Below are positions 47,560-55,400 of a stretch of DNA of 64,000 bases, piece after piece. Every line of letters starts with the position of its first letter. Position 1 is the stretch's first letter. A program made the translations under genes and the position numbers. The stretch spans positions 248,001 through 312,000 of the forward strand of contig NZ_RCHJ01000006.1 of the NCBI RefSeq assembly GCF_004011805.1, given 5' to 3'. The notes beneath the pieces were generated by a model that saw only the letters and a program-made list of their open reading frames with translations, was not told the origin of the DNA and made no database searches. Source of the stretch: Piscinibacter defluvii. Its GTDB lineage: Bacteria; Pseudomonadota; Gammaproteobacteria; Burkholderiales; Burkholderiaceae_C.

Positions 47560-48041
47560 TGCGCCGCCGCCAGGTGCTGATCGCCGCCGGCGCGCTGGCC
47601 GCGCCGGCCGTGCCGTGGGCCGCGCCGGTGGCGCCCGGCGAGCCGGTGCGCTGGCCGGCGGTGACGCTGCTCGACGGCACGCCCTGGCAGGCCACGCCCG
47701 GCCAGCCGCTGGTGCTGGTGTTCTGGTCGCTCACCTGCCCGTTCTGCCAGCGCCACAACGTGCACGTCGAGAAGCTGCACCGCGCCGCGCACAGCCAGCC
47801 CGGCCCGGGCGTGCTGGGCGTGGTGCGCGAGCGCGACGCGGCCGCGGTGCGGCGCCACATGGCGCAGCGCGGCTGGACCTTCCCGGTGACGCTGGACAGC
47901 GATGCCCTGGGTGCGGCGCTCGGCGCGCGCCGCGTGGTGCCGCTGACCGTGGTGGTCGATGCGCGCGGTCGGCTCAAGCAATCCATCCCCGGCGAGATGT
48001 TCGAGGAGGACGTGATGGAACTGATGGAGCGCGCCGCATGA
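47559..48041 (+). CDS. Exported thioredoxin-like protein
   Basis: A 160-residue protein with an N-terminal signal (RRRQVLIAAGALAAPAVPWAAP) and a thioredoxin/TlpA-like fold. The redox motif is CPFC in FWSLTCPFCQRHN, and a cis-proline region occurs at VVPLTVVVDARGR. Periplasmic thioredoxins (SoxS/SoxW) keep Sox proteins reduced in studied organisms; a similar role is inferred. The start is either the ATG at 47559 or the adjacent GTG at 47556. Its stop overlaps the next ATG (ATGA). Confidence 0.88.
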   Translation: MRRRQVLIAAGALAAPAVPWAAPVAPGEPVRWPAVTLLDGTPWQATPGQPLVLVFWSLTCPFCQRHNVHVEKLHRAAHSQPGPGVLGVVRERDAAAVRRHMAQRGWTFPVTLDSDALGAALGARRVVPLTVVVDARGRLKQSIPGEMFEEDVMELMERAA

Positions 48042-48382
48042 AGCGGCTGCTGCTGGCGGCCGGCATGCTGTTCGCCGGCGCGGCGCTGGCGCAGGCGCCG
48101 CAGCGCCTGTTCGACGGCGCCGACCTCGCGCTCGGCGAGCGGCTGCTGAAGGAACACCGCTGTGCCGAGTGCCATGCACGCCGCGTCGGCGGCGACGGCT
48201 CGGCCATCTACCGCCCGGCCGGGCGCATCAACAGCGCCGCGCGCCTGCGCGGCATGGTCGACTACTGCAGCACCGAGCTCAACCTCGGGCTGTTCCCGGA
48301 AGACGTCGACGCGGTCGCCGCGGCACTCGACCGCGACCACTACCACTTCGAGCGCCGGCCCGGCGGGGGGGCGAAACGATGA
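48038..48382 (+). CDS. Small monoheme cytochrome c
   Basis: A 114-residue exported protein (signal LLLAAGMLFAGAALAQA) with one heme motif, CAECH near residue 46, and a short C-terminal helix (NLGLFPEDVDAVAAALDRDHYHF). A second cysteine in MVDYCSTELN is not part of a heme motif. It has no methionine after the heme site in the usual position, so the sixth ligand is not clear. It overlaps both neighbours by 4 nt and may take electrons from the thioredoxin or hydrolase partner. Confidence 0.82.
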   Translation: MKRLLLAAGMLFAGAALAQAPQRLFDGADLALGERLLKEHRCAECHARRVGGDGSAIYRPAGRINSAARLRGMVDYCSTELNLGLFPEDVDAVAAALDRDHYHFERRPGGGAKR

Positions 48383-48768
48383 GCGGCCTTCCGACCAACG
48401 GCGGCGCGCGCGACGAGGCCGACGAGGTGTTCGAGTCCGCCGCCGAGCTGTTCGGCCTGTTGTCGACGCCGATCCGCCTGAAGCTGCTCTCGGCGCTGTG
48501 CCACGGCGAGCGCAACGTCTCCGAGCTGCTGGCGCAGATCGACACCACGCAGCCCAACCTGTCGCAGCACCTGGCCACGCTGTACCGCGCCCAGATCCTG
48601 GCGCGGCGCCGCGAGGGCACGCAGATCTACTACCGCATCGCCAACCAGAAGGCCGTCACGCTGTGCCGCGCCGTCTGCACGCAGATGGCGATGGAGATGG
48701 CCGGCGCGGCCGACCTGCCCGACGACGAGCGCCTGCTGCCGGCCCGGCGCGGCCCCGCCAACGCCTGA
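48379..48768 (+). CDS. ArsR-family transcriptional regulator of the sulfur cluster
   Basis: A 129-residue winged-helix repressor (FGLLSTPIRLKLLSALCHGERNVSELLAQIDTTQPNLSQHLATLYRAQILARRREGTQIYYRI in form, residues 25-86). There is no metal-binding ELCV-type site. Cysteines 41, 96 and 100 resemble the pair that senses persulfide in SqrR/BigR-type regulators. It is the last gene of the four-gene cassette starting at 46600 and probably binds the palindrome there. SoxR is the name used for the corresponding repressor in other sox clusters. Confidence 0.88.
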   Translation: MSGLPTNGGARDEADEVFESAAELFGLLSTPIRLKLLSALCHGERNVSELLAQIDTTQPNLSQHLATLYRAQILARRREGTQIYYRIANQKAVTLCRAVCTQMAMEMAGAADLPDDERLLPARRGPANA

Positions 48769-48829
48769 TCGCGGGGAGCCCGGGGGCGCGGCGGCGGGCA
48801 GAATGCGCGGCGCTGCGTCCGATCCGGCC

Positions 48830-49138
48830 ATGCCCCTGCGCCCCGCCCACCTCCTTGCCGCCGCCGGCCTCGCTGCCGCCGGCCTGGCCGCGCATGCCGC
48901 GCCGGCCGAGCAGGTGGTCGGCGGCATCGACGGCGTGATCTTCGTGTGCCAGCCGATCGACGCCAAGAGCGTCAAGCCGGGTCAGGACCTGCTGCAGCGC
49001 GCCGTCGAGCAGCGCCGGCTCGACCTGGCGGCGATCCGCCGCAGCGAGGCCTACCGCGGCGCCTACAACGCCGAGGTCAACCGGCTGCTCTCGATGCCGC
49101 CGCGCGAGCGGCTGGCGGCCTGCCAATCTGCCTGGTAG
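48830..49138 (+). CDS. Small exported protein, unknown function
   Basis: A 102-residue protein with a signal peptide (HLLAAAGLAAAGLAAHAAPA) and two cysteines (IFVCQPID near residue 41 and LAACQSAW at the C-terminus). I do not recognise a family. The start may also be at 48803, nine codons earlier; the chosen ATG begins the signal sequence. It lies between the sulfur cassette and the acyltransferase gene. Confidence 0.6.
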   Translation: MPLRPAHLLAAAGLAAAGLAAHAAPAEQVVGGIDGVIFVCQPIDAKSVKPGQDLLQRAVEQRRLDLAAIRRSEAYRGAYNAEVNRLLSMPPRERLAACQSAW

Positions 49139-49202
49139 TGCCTGGCAGGCCGCCCGGCAGCGCCTCGTCACGCTGCCGTCGCCGGCACGACACGCCGGCG
49201 TC

Positions 49203-50030
49203 ATGCGCCGCGGCCAGCATGCGGGCATGCAGATCCTCGAGCTCCGGCGCCCAGGCGCCCTGCCCCCGCCTGCCGCCCGGCGGGAACCGGCCGCCGCACG
49301 GCTGGAGGCCGTCTGGGCGCATGACGTCGACGAACTGCGCGCCGCGCAGCGCCTGCGCTGGCAGGTGTTCGCCGAGGAGATGGGGGCGCGGCTGCGGCCG
49401 CCGCCCGGCACGCCCGTCGGCCACGACGCCGACCTGTTCGACCCCTTCTGCGAGCACCTGCTGGTGCGCTGCGCCGCCACCGACACCGAACCGGCGCGTG
49501 TGGTCGGCACCTACCGGGTGCTGACACCCGATGCGGCGCGCCGGGTCGGCGGCCTGTACAGCGACACCGAGTTCGACCTGACCCGGCTGCGCGCGCTGCG
49601 CGGCTCGCTGGCCGAGCTGGGCCGCTCCTGCGTGGACCCGGCCTGGCGCAGCGGCGCGGTGATCCTGCTGTTGTGGTCCAGCCTGGCGGCCTTCATGCAG
49701 CGCAACGGCCTGCGCCACATGATCGGCTGCGCCAGCGTCTCGATCGCCGACGGCGGCCACACTGCAGCCAGCCTGTGGCAGCGCCTGCAGCGCGAGCATC
49801 TCGCACCGCTCGCGCAGCGCGTGCACCCGCGCCTGCCGCTGCCGGTGGACGAACTGCGCGGCGACCTCGCGGTGGAGCCGCCACCGCTGATCAAGGGTTA
49901 CCTCGCCTGCGGCGCCCGGGTGCTCGGTGCCCCCGCCTGGGATCCGGACTTCGGCACCGCCGACCTGCCGCTGCTGCTCGACCTGGCCGACCTGCCGCCG
50001 GCCTACCGGCGCCGCTTCCTCGGCCCCTGA
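49203..50030 (+). CDS. OlsB-like GNAT acyltransferase
   Basis: A 275-residue protein resembling the ornithine-lipid/hemolysin-type acyltransferases: RLRWQVFAEEMGARL, DPFCEHLLVRC, RVVGTYRVLTPDAARRVGGLYSDTEFDL and ELGRSCVDPAWRSGAVILLLWSSL are in family order. Members acylate ornithine with acyl-ACP to start ornithine-lipid synthesis. An OlsA-type partner is not seen nearby, so the exact substrate is inferred. ATG at 49227 would shorten it by eight residues. Confidence 0.85.
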   Translation: MRRGQHAGMQILELRRPGALPPPAARREPAAARLEAVWAHDVDELRAAQRLRWQVFAEEMGARLRPPPGTPVGHDADLFDPFCEHLLVRCAATDTEPARVVGTYRVLTPDAARRVGGLYSDTEFDLTRLRALRGSLAELGRSCVDPAWRSGAVILLLWSSLAAFMQRNGLRHMIGCASVSIADGGHTAASLWQRLQREHLAPLAQRVHPRLPLPVDELRGDLAVEPPPLIKGYLACGARVLGAPAWDPDFGTADLPLLLDLADLPPAYRRRFLGP

Positions 50031-50065
50031 TCCGTCGCGCCGGCGGTGCTCCGTACACTGCCCGC

Positions 50066-51895
50066 ATGCGCTTCCTCCTCCTCGCCGCCACGCTGCTGGC
50101 GGCCGGCTGCAGCCATGTCACCGCGCCGCCGGGGCCGGTGCCGGTGCGCCTCATCGCGCTGAACGACTTCCACGGCCACCTGCAGCCGCCCGGCCGCTTC
50201 GGGGTGGACAACCTGGTGCCGGCCGAGCAGCGCCCGCTGGTCGGCGGCGCGGACGCAGTGGCCGCCAAGGTGGCGCAGCTCAAGCAGGGCCAGTCGAACA
50301 CCGCGGTGGTGGCAGCGGGCGACCTGGTCGGTGCCTCGCCGCTGGTCTCGGCGCTGTTCCACGACGAGCCGGCCGTCGAGGCGCTGAACCGCATCGGGCT
50401 GGAGTTCAGCGCGGTGGGCAACCACGAGTTCGACCGCGGCGCCGCCGAGCTGCTGCGCCTGCAGCGTGGCGGCTGCCGCCGGCTCGGCGACGGGCGCGAC
50501 GCGAGCAGCTGCCGCGGCGCCAGCGCCGGCACGCCGGTGCCTTTCGAGGGCGCACGCTTCCAGTGGCTCGCCGCCAACGTGGTGCAGCGCGCCGACGGCG
50601 CGACGCTGCTGCCGCCCTTCGGCGTGAAGGCGTTCGACGGCGTCCCGGTGGCCTTCATCGGCATGACGCTGCAGGCCACGCCGAGCATCGTCACGCCGCG
50701 CGGCGTGGCGGGGCTCGAGTTCCGCGACGAGGCCGACACCGTGGCGGCGCTGGTACCGGCACTGCGCGCGCGCGGCATCGAGGCGATCGTCGTGCTGCTG
50801 CACGAGGGCGGCGTGCAGAGCGGCGCGCGCGCTGCGCTCAATGCCTGCGAGGGCCTGCTGGCCGGCTCGCCGCTGGCGCGCATCGTGGCCCGGCTCGACG
50901 ACGCGGTCGACCTCGTGATCAGCGGCCACACCCACGCCGCCTACAACTGCCGGCTGCCGAACGCGGCCGGCCGGCCCGTGCCGGTGACCAGCGCGAGCGC
51001 CTTCGGCCGGGTGCTGACGCGCATCGACCTGCAGCTCGACCCGCTGACGCGCGACGTGCGCGCGGTGCAGGCGGAGAACCAGCTGGTCGAGCGCCCGGCC
51101 GACGGCCTGCAGGCGGCCGCGCCGGTGCGCACGCTGGTCGAGGCCTATGCGGCGCTCGCCGCGCCGCTGGCACAGCGCGTGGTCGGCAGCATCGCCGCCG
51201 ACGTGCCGGCGCAGGCGGTCGATGCCGCGTGCAACATGCCCGCCGGCGAGCTGATCGCCGATGCGCAACTCGCCGCCACCGCGGCGCCGTCGCTCGGCGG
51301 TGCCGAGGCGGCGCTGATGAACCGCGGCGGGGTGCGCCAGCCGGGCTTCGTGCACGCCGGCAGCCCCGCGGGCGAGGGCGACGGTCGTGTCACCTGGGGC
51401 GAGCTGTTCACCGTGCAGCCCTTCGGCAACAGCCTGGTGACGCAGACCTTCAGCGCCGCCCAGCTGCGCGAGCTGCTCGAGCAGCAGTTCGCCGGCTGCC
51501 GCGGCCAGCAGCCCGGCGCGACGCGGCTGCTGATCCCCTCGGCCGGCCTGCACTACACCTGGGACGGCGCCCGCCCCTGCGGCGAGCGCATCCGCGAACT
51601 GCGGCTGCGCGGCGAGCCGCTGGTGGCCGACGGCCGCGTGACCGATCCGCAGCGGCGCGTGCGGCTGACCGTGAACAGCTTCCTGGCCGGCGGCGGCGAC
51701 GGCTTCGGCGTGCTCACCGAGGGCCGCGACGCGCTCGGCGGCGCGCAGGACATCGACGCGCTGGCCGAGCACCTGGCACGTTTCCAGCCGCCGCAGCCGC
51801 CCTACGACCCGCGGGCGCAGAACCCGGCCGGGCCGCGCATCCGGCGCGCCGGCGGCGGCACGGCCTGCCCGACCGGCGCCGACACCAATCCCTGA
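50066..51895 (+). CDS. Bifunctional metallophosphatase/5'-nucleotidase lipoprotein
   Basis: A 609-residue protein with a lipoprotein signal (LLLAATLLAAGC). The N-terminal metallophosphatase domain has LIALNDFHGHLQPP, AAGDLVGASPLVSAL, GNHEFDRG and ISGHTHAAYNC, the set of metal ligands for this superfamily. The C-terminal half is the 5'-nucleotidase domain with ALMNRGGVRQPG and VTWGELFTVQPFGNSLVT. It probably hydrolyses nucleotides outside the inner membrane. It is from the same superfamily as SoxB but lacks the SoxB context. Confidence 0.93.
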   Translation: MRFLLLAATLLAAGCSHVTAPPGPVPVRLIALNDFHGHLQPPGRFGVDNLVPAEQRPLVGGADAVAAKVAQLKQGQSNTAVVAAGDLVGASPLVSALFHDEPAVEALNRIGLEFSAVGNHEFDRGAAELLRLQRGGCRRLGDGRDASSCRGASAGTPVPFEGARFQWLAANVVQRADGATLLPPFGVKAFDGVPVAFIGMTLQATPSIVTPRGVAGLEFRDEADTVAALVPALRARGIEAIVVLLHEGGVQSGARAALNACEGLLAGSPLARIVARLDDAVDLVISGHTHAAYNCRLPNAAGRPVPVTSASAFGRVLTRIDLQLDPLTRDVRAVQAENQLVERPADGLQAAAPVRTLVEAYAALAAPLAQRVVGSIAADVPAQAVDAACNMPAGELIADAQLAATAAPSLGGAEAALMNRGGVRQPGFVHAGSPAGEGDGRVTWGELFTVQPFGNSLVTQTFSAAQLRELLEQQFAGCRGQQPGATRLLIPSAGLHYTWDGARPCGERIRELRLRGEPLVADGRVTDPQRRVRLTVNSFLAGGGDGFGVLTEGRDALGGAQDIDALAEHLARFQPPQPPYDPRAQNPAGPRIRRAGGGTACPTGADTNP

Positions 51896-51914
51896 GCGCG
51901 CCCGGCGCCGGCGG

Positions 51915-53489
51915 TCAGGCCGCTTCCAGCTTGAAGACGCGCACCGCATCGGCCAGGCTCTGGGCTTGGTGGCGCAGGCTCTCGGCCGCGGCGGCGCCCT
52001 CCTCCACCAGCGCGGCGTTCTGCTGCGTCACCTGGTCGAGCTGCGTGACCGCGTCGTTCACCTGGCCGATGCCGCCGGCCTGCTGCGTGGTCGCCGCGCT
52101 GATCTCGCCGATCAGGTCGGCCACGCGCCGGACCTGACCGACCACGTCGGACATGGTTGCGCCGGCTTCGCCCACCAGGCGCGAACCCGCGTCCACCCGG
52201 TCGCCGCTGGCGCTGATCAGGGCCTTGATCTCCTTGGCCGCCTCGGCGCTGCGTTGCGCCAGCGAGCGCACCTCGCCGGCCACCACGGCAAAGCCGCGCC
52301 CCTGCTCGCCCGCGCGGGCCGCCTCGACGGCCGCGTTGAGCGCGAGGATGTTGGTCTGGAACGCGATGCCGTCGATCACGCCGATGATGTCGGCAATGCG
52401 CTTCGAGCTCTCGCTGATGTCGCGCATCGTGGCGACCACCTGCGACATCGCCGCGCCGCCCTTCTCGGCCGCCTGGCTGGCGCTGCCGGCCAGCTGATTG
52501 GCCTGGCGCGCCGTGTCGGCGTTGTTCTTCACCGTCGAGTTGAGCTGCTCCATCGAGGCCGCGGTCTGCTGCAGGTTGCTGGCCTGCTCCTCGGTGCGCT
52601 GCGACAGGTCGGCGTTGCCGGTGGCGATCTGCGTCGAGCCGGTGGCGATCGAATCCGACGCCGAGCGCACCTGCGTGACCACCGCCGACAGCCCCTGCTG
52701 CATCTGGCCGAGCGAGGCCAGCACGCTGTTCCCCGGGGCGCGCCCGGCCCCCTCGACCGGCGCCAGGTCGCCCCGCGCCACGCGCTGCGCCACCGCGGCC
52801 AGCGCGGCCGGCTCGGCGCCGAGCGCGCGGGTGATGCCGCGCGTGATCAGCAGCGCCAGGGCCGTCGCGAACAGCACCGCCAGCACGCAGGCGGCGATCA
52901 GCCCGTTGCGCTGGCGCGTGTAGTCCGCCTCGGCGCGCGCCACCTCCGCGCGCCCCTGGGCGGTGCCCTCGGCGATGTACTCGTCGGTCGCCTTCAGCAG
53001 CGCGGTCAGCAGCGGCCGGCATTCCGCGTTCATCGCGGTGATCGCCTCCTCGTGCTTCCCGCTCGTCGCCAGGCCGACGATGCGCAGCGCGACCGCGCCG
53101 TACCTGGCCTCCACCCGTTCCACCTCCGCCAGCAGACTGCGCTCGCGTTCACCCACGCCCGGCGTCTCGGCCAGCAGGCGCCTGAGTTCGGCGATGCTGC
53201 GCCCGACCTTCTGGTGGGCCGCCTCGATGGCGGCCTTCTCGCGCTCCCGGTCGGCCGGGCTGTGCACCAGCACCAGGTTGCGCGCGCCGATGGCGCGTGC
53301 GTTGGTGGCGTCGAGCACGTCGTTGGCCACGGTGAGCCGGACGGCCACGTCGTTCACGTAGCCGGCATAGTTGGCGTGTGCCCCCGACAGCGCCTGGATG
53401 GCCGCGGCGGACAGCAGCAGCACGATGCCGGCCAGGAAGCCGAAGCCCCCCAGCAGGCGCGCACGAACACTGAATCGGTCGAACCTCAT
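51915..53489 (-). CDS. Methyl-accepting chemotaxis protein
   Basis: A 524-residue transmembrane chemoreceptor with an N-terminal helix ([23 protein letters not shown]), a four-helix-type periplasmic domain (residues about 35-185), a second helix ([21 protein letters not shown]), a HAMP region and the signalling domain. The highly conserved hairpin ([55 protein letters not shown] in form) is intact near 375-430. It lacks a CheR-binding C-terminal pentapeptide. ATG at 53489 is preferred over the adjacent GTG. Confidence 0.95.
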   Translation of the reverse strand: MRFDRFSVRARLLGGFGFLAGIVLLLSAAAIQALSGAHANYAGYVNDVAVRLTVANDVLDATNARAIGARNLVLVHSPADREREKAAIEAAHQKVGRSIAELRRLLAETPGVGERERSLLAEVERVEARYGAVALRIVGLATSGKHEEAITAMNAECRPLLTALLKATDEYIAEGTAQGRAEVARAEADYTRQRNGLIAACVLAVLFATALALLITRGITRALGAEPAALAAVAQRVARGDLAPVEGAGRAPGNSVLASLGQMQQGLSAVVTQVRSASDSIATGSTQIATGNADLSQRTEEQASNLQQTAASMEQLNSTVKNNADTARQANQLAGSASQAAEKGGAAMSQVVATMRDISESSKRIADIIGVIDGIAFQTNILALNAAVEAARAGEQGRGFAVVAGEVRSLAQRSAEAAKEIKALISASGDRVDAGSRLVGEAGATMSDVVGQVRRVADLIGEISAATTQQAGGIGQVNDAVTQLDQVTQQNAALVEEGAAAAESLRHQAQSLADAVRVFKLEAA

Positions 53490-53554
53490 CACGAAGACCC
53501 TTTGTTGGTAGGAGACAAGAACCGACGGACACTGACGGCCGTCTACCGACGCCC

Positions 53555-53562
53555 TTATCGGC
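53555..53562 (-). promoter_or_regulatory. Possible sigma-28 (-10) element upstream of the chemoreceptor
   Basis: The minus strand reads GCCGATAA, the exact -10 consensus of FliA-type flagellar promoters, 66 bases before the chemoreceptor ATG. The matching -35 is poor (TCAG or TTCA at the right distance instead of TAAA), so this is a candidate only. Confidence 0.4.
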
Positions 53563-53676
53563 CCAACAAAGAATCGCTGAAGAGATTTATTCTCGATTGA
53601 TCAAACTGATGGCCTGACACGCCCCATTTTGGGGAATTGTCCGCAAGCGGCACCGGATCCCGGTCGCCGGCCCTGT

Positions 53677-54990
53677 TCAACCCGGCTTGCCGTCGGCCCG
53701 CGGGCGGCCGAACCAGCGGCCGTAACGCAGGGCCCAAGCCACCACGGCCAGCGCCCAGACGAGGCCGGCGCCCGCCAGCAGCGCCGGCTCGGCGGCCGGC
53801 CAGAGCGCGGCCGCCACGCGCAGCAGCGTGGCCGCCTGCAGGGCCCAGAACAGCGCCCAGGCCAGGTCGTCGGCCGCCAGCGTGCGGCCGCCGTGGCCGC
53901 AGGCCACGCGGGTGGCCATCGCCAGCAGCAGCGAGCCGAAGAAGCCCATCGTCAGCGCATGCTGCGCCGCCAGGCCGAGGCCGAGCTGCCCGTGGCTGGC
54001 CAGCAGCAGCGCGTGCGAGGCGGCGGCCAGCGCGAACGACACCGCGAGCCAGACGAAGCCCAGGTGCAGCATCGCCAGCAGCCGGATCGCCAGGCTCTGC
54101 ACCAGGCCCCAGCGCAGCGCGAGTGCCGCCAGGCCGAGGGCCGCCGCGGCTTCGAGCACGACACGCGCCCAGGCCGGCGCCGAGGGCATCGGCCACCACC
54201 ACAGGTCGGCCCAGGCCAGCGGCACCTGCAGCACGAACAGCACCACGAACAGCCCGAGCAGCAGCGTCGGCCGCCAGGCCGCGACGAGGGGCAGCGCGCT
54301 GGCGGTGAAGAACGGGATCATGCGGTGCGCCACCGTTACGTAGACCACGCCGACGAAGCCCCACAGCCCGAGCTGCAGTGCGGCGCGCGCGAGGTCCTCG
54401 CGCTGCAGCAGCAGGCCGAGCGCGGCGATGGCCAGCGCGGCCACGCCGGCCACGCAGGCCGCGGCGATGACCAGCGCGTGCAGCCGGTCGGGCACGACGC
54501 TGCGGCGCACTAGGCCCGCGAAGCGCCACGTGAACGAGGCCCAGCCCCAGGCCACCGCGGCCAGCCCGATGGCAGCCAGGGCCGCCGCGCCATGCACGCC
54601 GAGCAGGAACACGCCCCAGCCGGCCAGCGAGGCGAGCAGCGCCGGCGCGAGCACACGCGCATCGACCGGCGGCAGGCCGAGCCACTTCGGCCCGGCCGTG
54701 AACAGGAAGCCGGTGAAGAACAGCGGCATGAAACCGAAGGCGAACCACAGCGCATGCGCGAGCCCGCGCGACACCGCCCAGGGCACGGGCCAGTGCAGCA
54801 GGTGCGTGGCCAGCATCACCGCGGCCCACCACAGCGCGGACAGCGCCAGCATCAGCGCGCCGGCGAAGAAGCCGAGGCGGTGCGGGGCGTCGAACAGGCG
54901 TTGCCAGCGCCAGCGCTCACCGTCGGCCGCGGCGGCGGAAGGGGTGGGCCGGGCCGGGGCCGGCAGCGGGCGGATCGCAATCGTCTTCAT
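53677..54990 (-). CDS. nnrS: NnrS family heme/copper-type membrane protein
   Basis: A 437-residue membrane protein with about twelve hydrophobic helices and the NnrS features FDAPHRLGFFAGALMLALSALWW, FGFMPLFFTGFLFTAGPKWLGLPPV, VAHRMIPFFTASALP and QHALTMGFFGSLLLAMATRVACGHGGRTL. NnrS proteins protect against nitric oxide stress in denitrifiers. The ATG MKTIAIRP is used; GTG and ATG a little upstream are possible. An FNR/DNR-type box lies 36-49 bases upstream. Confidence 0.93.
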   Translation of the reverse strand: MKTIAIRPLPAPARPTPSAAAADGERWRWQRLFDAPHRLGFFAGALMLALSALWWAAVMLATHLLHWPVPWAVSRGLAHALWFAFGFMPLFFTGFLFTAGPKWLGLPPVDARVLAPALLASLAGWGVFLLGVHGAAALAAIGLAAVAWGWASFTWRFAGLVRRSVVPDRLHALVIAAACVAGVAALAIAALGLLLQREDLARAALQLGLWGFVGVVYVTVAHRMIPFFTASALPLVAAWRPTLLLGLFVVLFVLQVPLAWADLWWWPMPSAPAWARVVLEAAAALGLAALALRWGLVQSLAIRLLAMLHLGFVWLAVSFALAAASHALLLASHGQLGLGLAAQHALTMGFFGSLLLAMATRVACGHGGRTLAADDLAWALFWALQAATLLRVAAALWPAAEPALLAGAGLVWALAVVAWALRYGRWFGRPRADGKPG

Positions 54991-55025
54991 GGGCGGCATG
55001 CTCGGCACCCGCGGCGGTCATGGTT

Positions 55026-55039
55026 TTGAGAGTCATCAA
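55026..55039. promoter_or_regulatory. FNR/DNR-type box between nnrS and the DUF59 gene
   Basis: TTGAG-AGTC-ATCAA matches the TTGAT-N4-ATCAA consensus of FNR/ANR/DNR regulators with one mismatch. It is in the short divergent region between nnrS and the DUF59 gene, so one site may control both in low oxygen or nitric oxide. Confidence 0.65.
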
Positions 55040-55073
55040 GCCCCTGTCGCCCGCAGGCCGCGACCATGTGCAC

Positions 55074-55400
55074 ATGGACACGCCCCGTACCGACGACCAC
55101 GCGCTCGCCCTGCAGGCCCTGAGCGCGGTGCTCGACCCGGAGATCGGCGAGAACATCGTCGAGCTCGGGCTGGTCGAGCGCCTGCTCGTCGATCCGCAGC
55201 GCATCGTGCTGCGCCTGGTGCTGACCAGCCCCACCTGCCCGCTGGGCGGCGCCATCGCCGAGGACGCCCAGCGCGCGCTCGCCCAGGCGCTGCCGGGGCG
55301 CCAGATCGACATCGACGAGGCCGACGAGGTGATGTGGACCCCCGAACGGCTCAGCGCCGCGGCGCGCCGGCGCCTGGGCTGGGACGATGACCAAGGCTGA
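55074..55400 (+). CDS. DUF59/MIP18-type iron-sulfur assembly protein
   Basis: A 108-residue cytoplasmic protein with the MIP18/SufT-type fold: DHALALQALSAVLDPEIGENIVELGLVE, then TSPTCPLGGAIAEDA with the conserved cysteine. Such proteins help insert iron-sulfur clusters, and a copy next to nnrS is common. I placed the start at the ATG after the FNR-type box, since an upstream GTG-like extension would cover the box. It overlaps the next gene by 14 nt. Confidence 0.85.
   Translation: MDTPRTDDHALALQALSAVLDPEIGENIVELGLVERLLVDPQRIVLRLVLTSPTCPLGGAIAEDAQRALAQALPGRQIDIDEADEVMWTPERLSAAARRRLGWDDDQG

Noticed and set aside
53622-53634. CCCCA-TTT-TGGGG hairpin downstream of nnrS
   Set aside because: The stem is only five pairs and no T-run follows on the nnrS strand, so it is too weak to call a terminator.
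55020-55073. Earlier start for the DUF59 gene
   Set aside because: The 18 extra codons cover the FNR/DNR-type box and a region with no conserved residues, so I placed the start at 55074.
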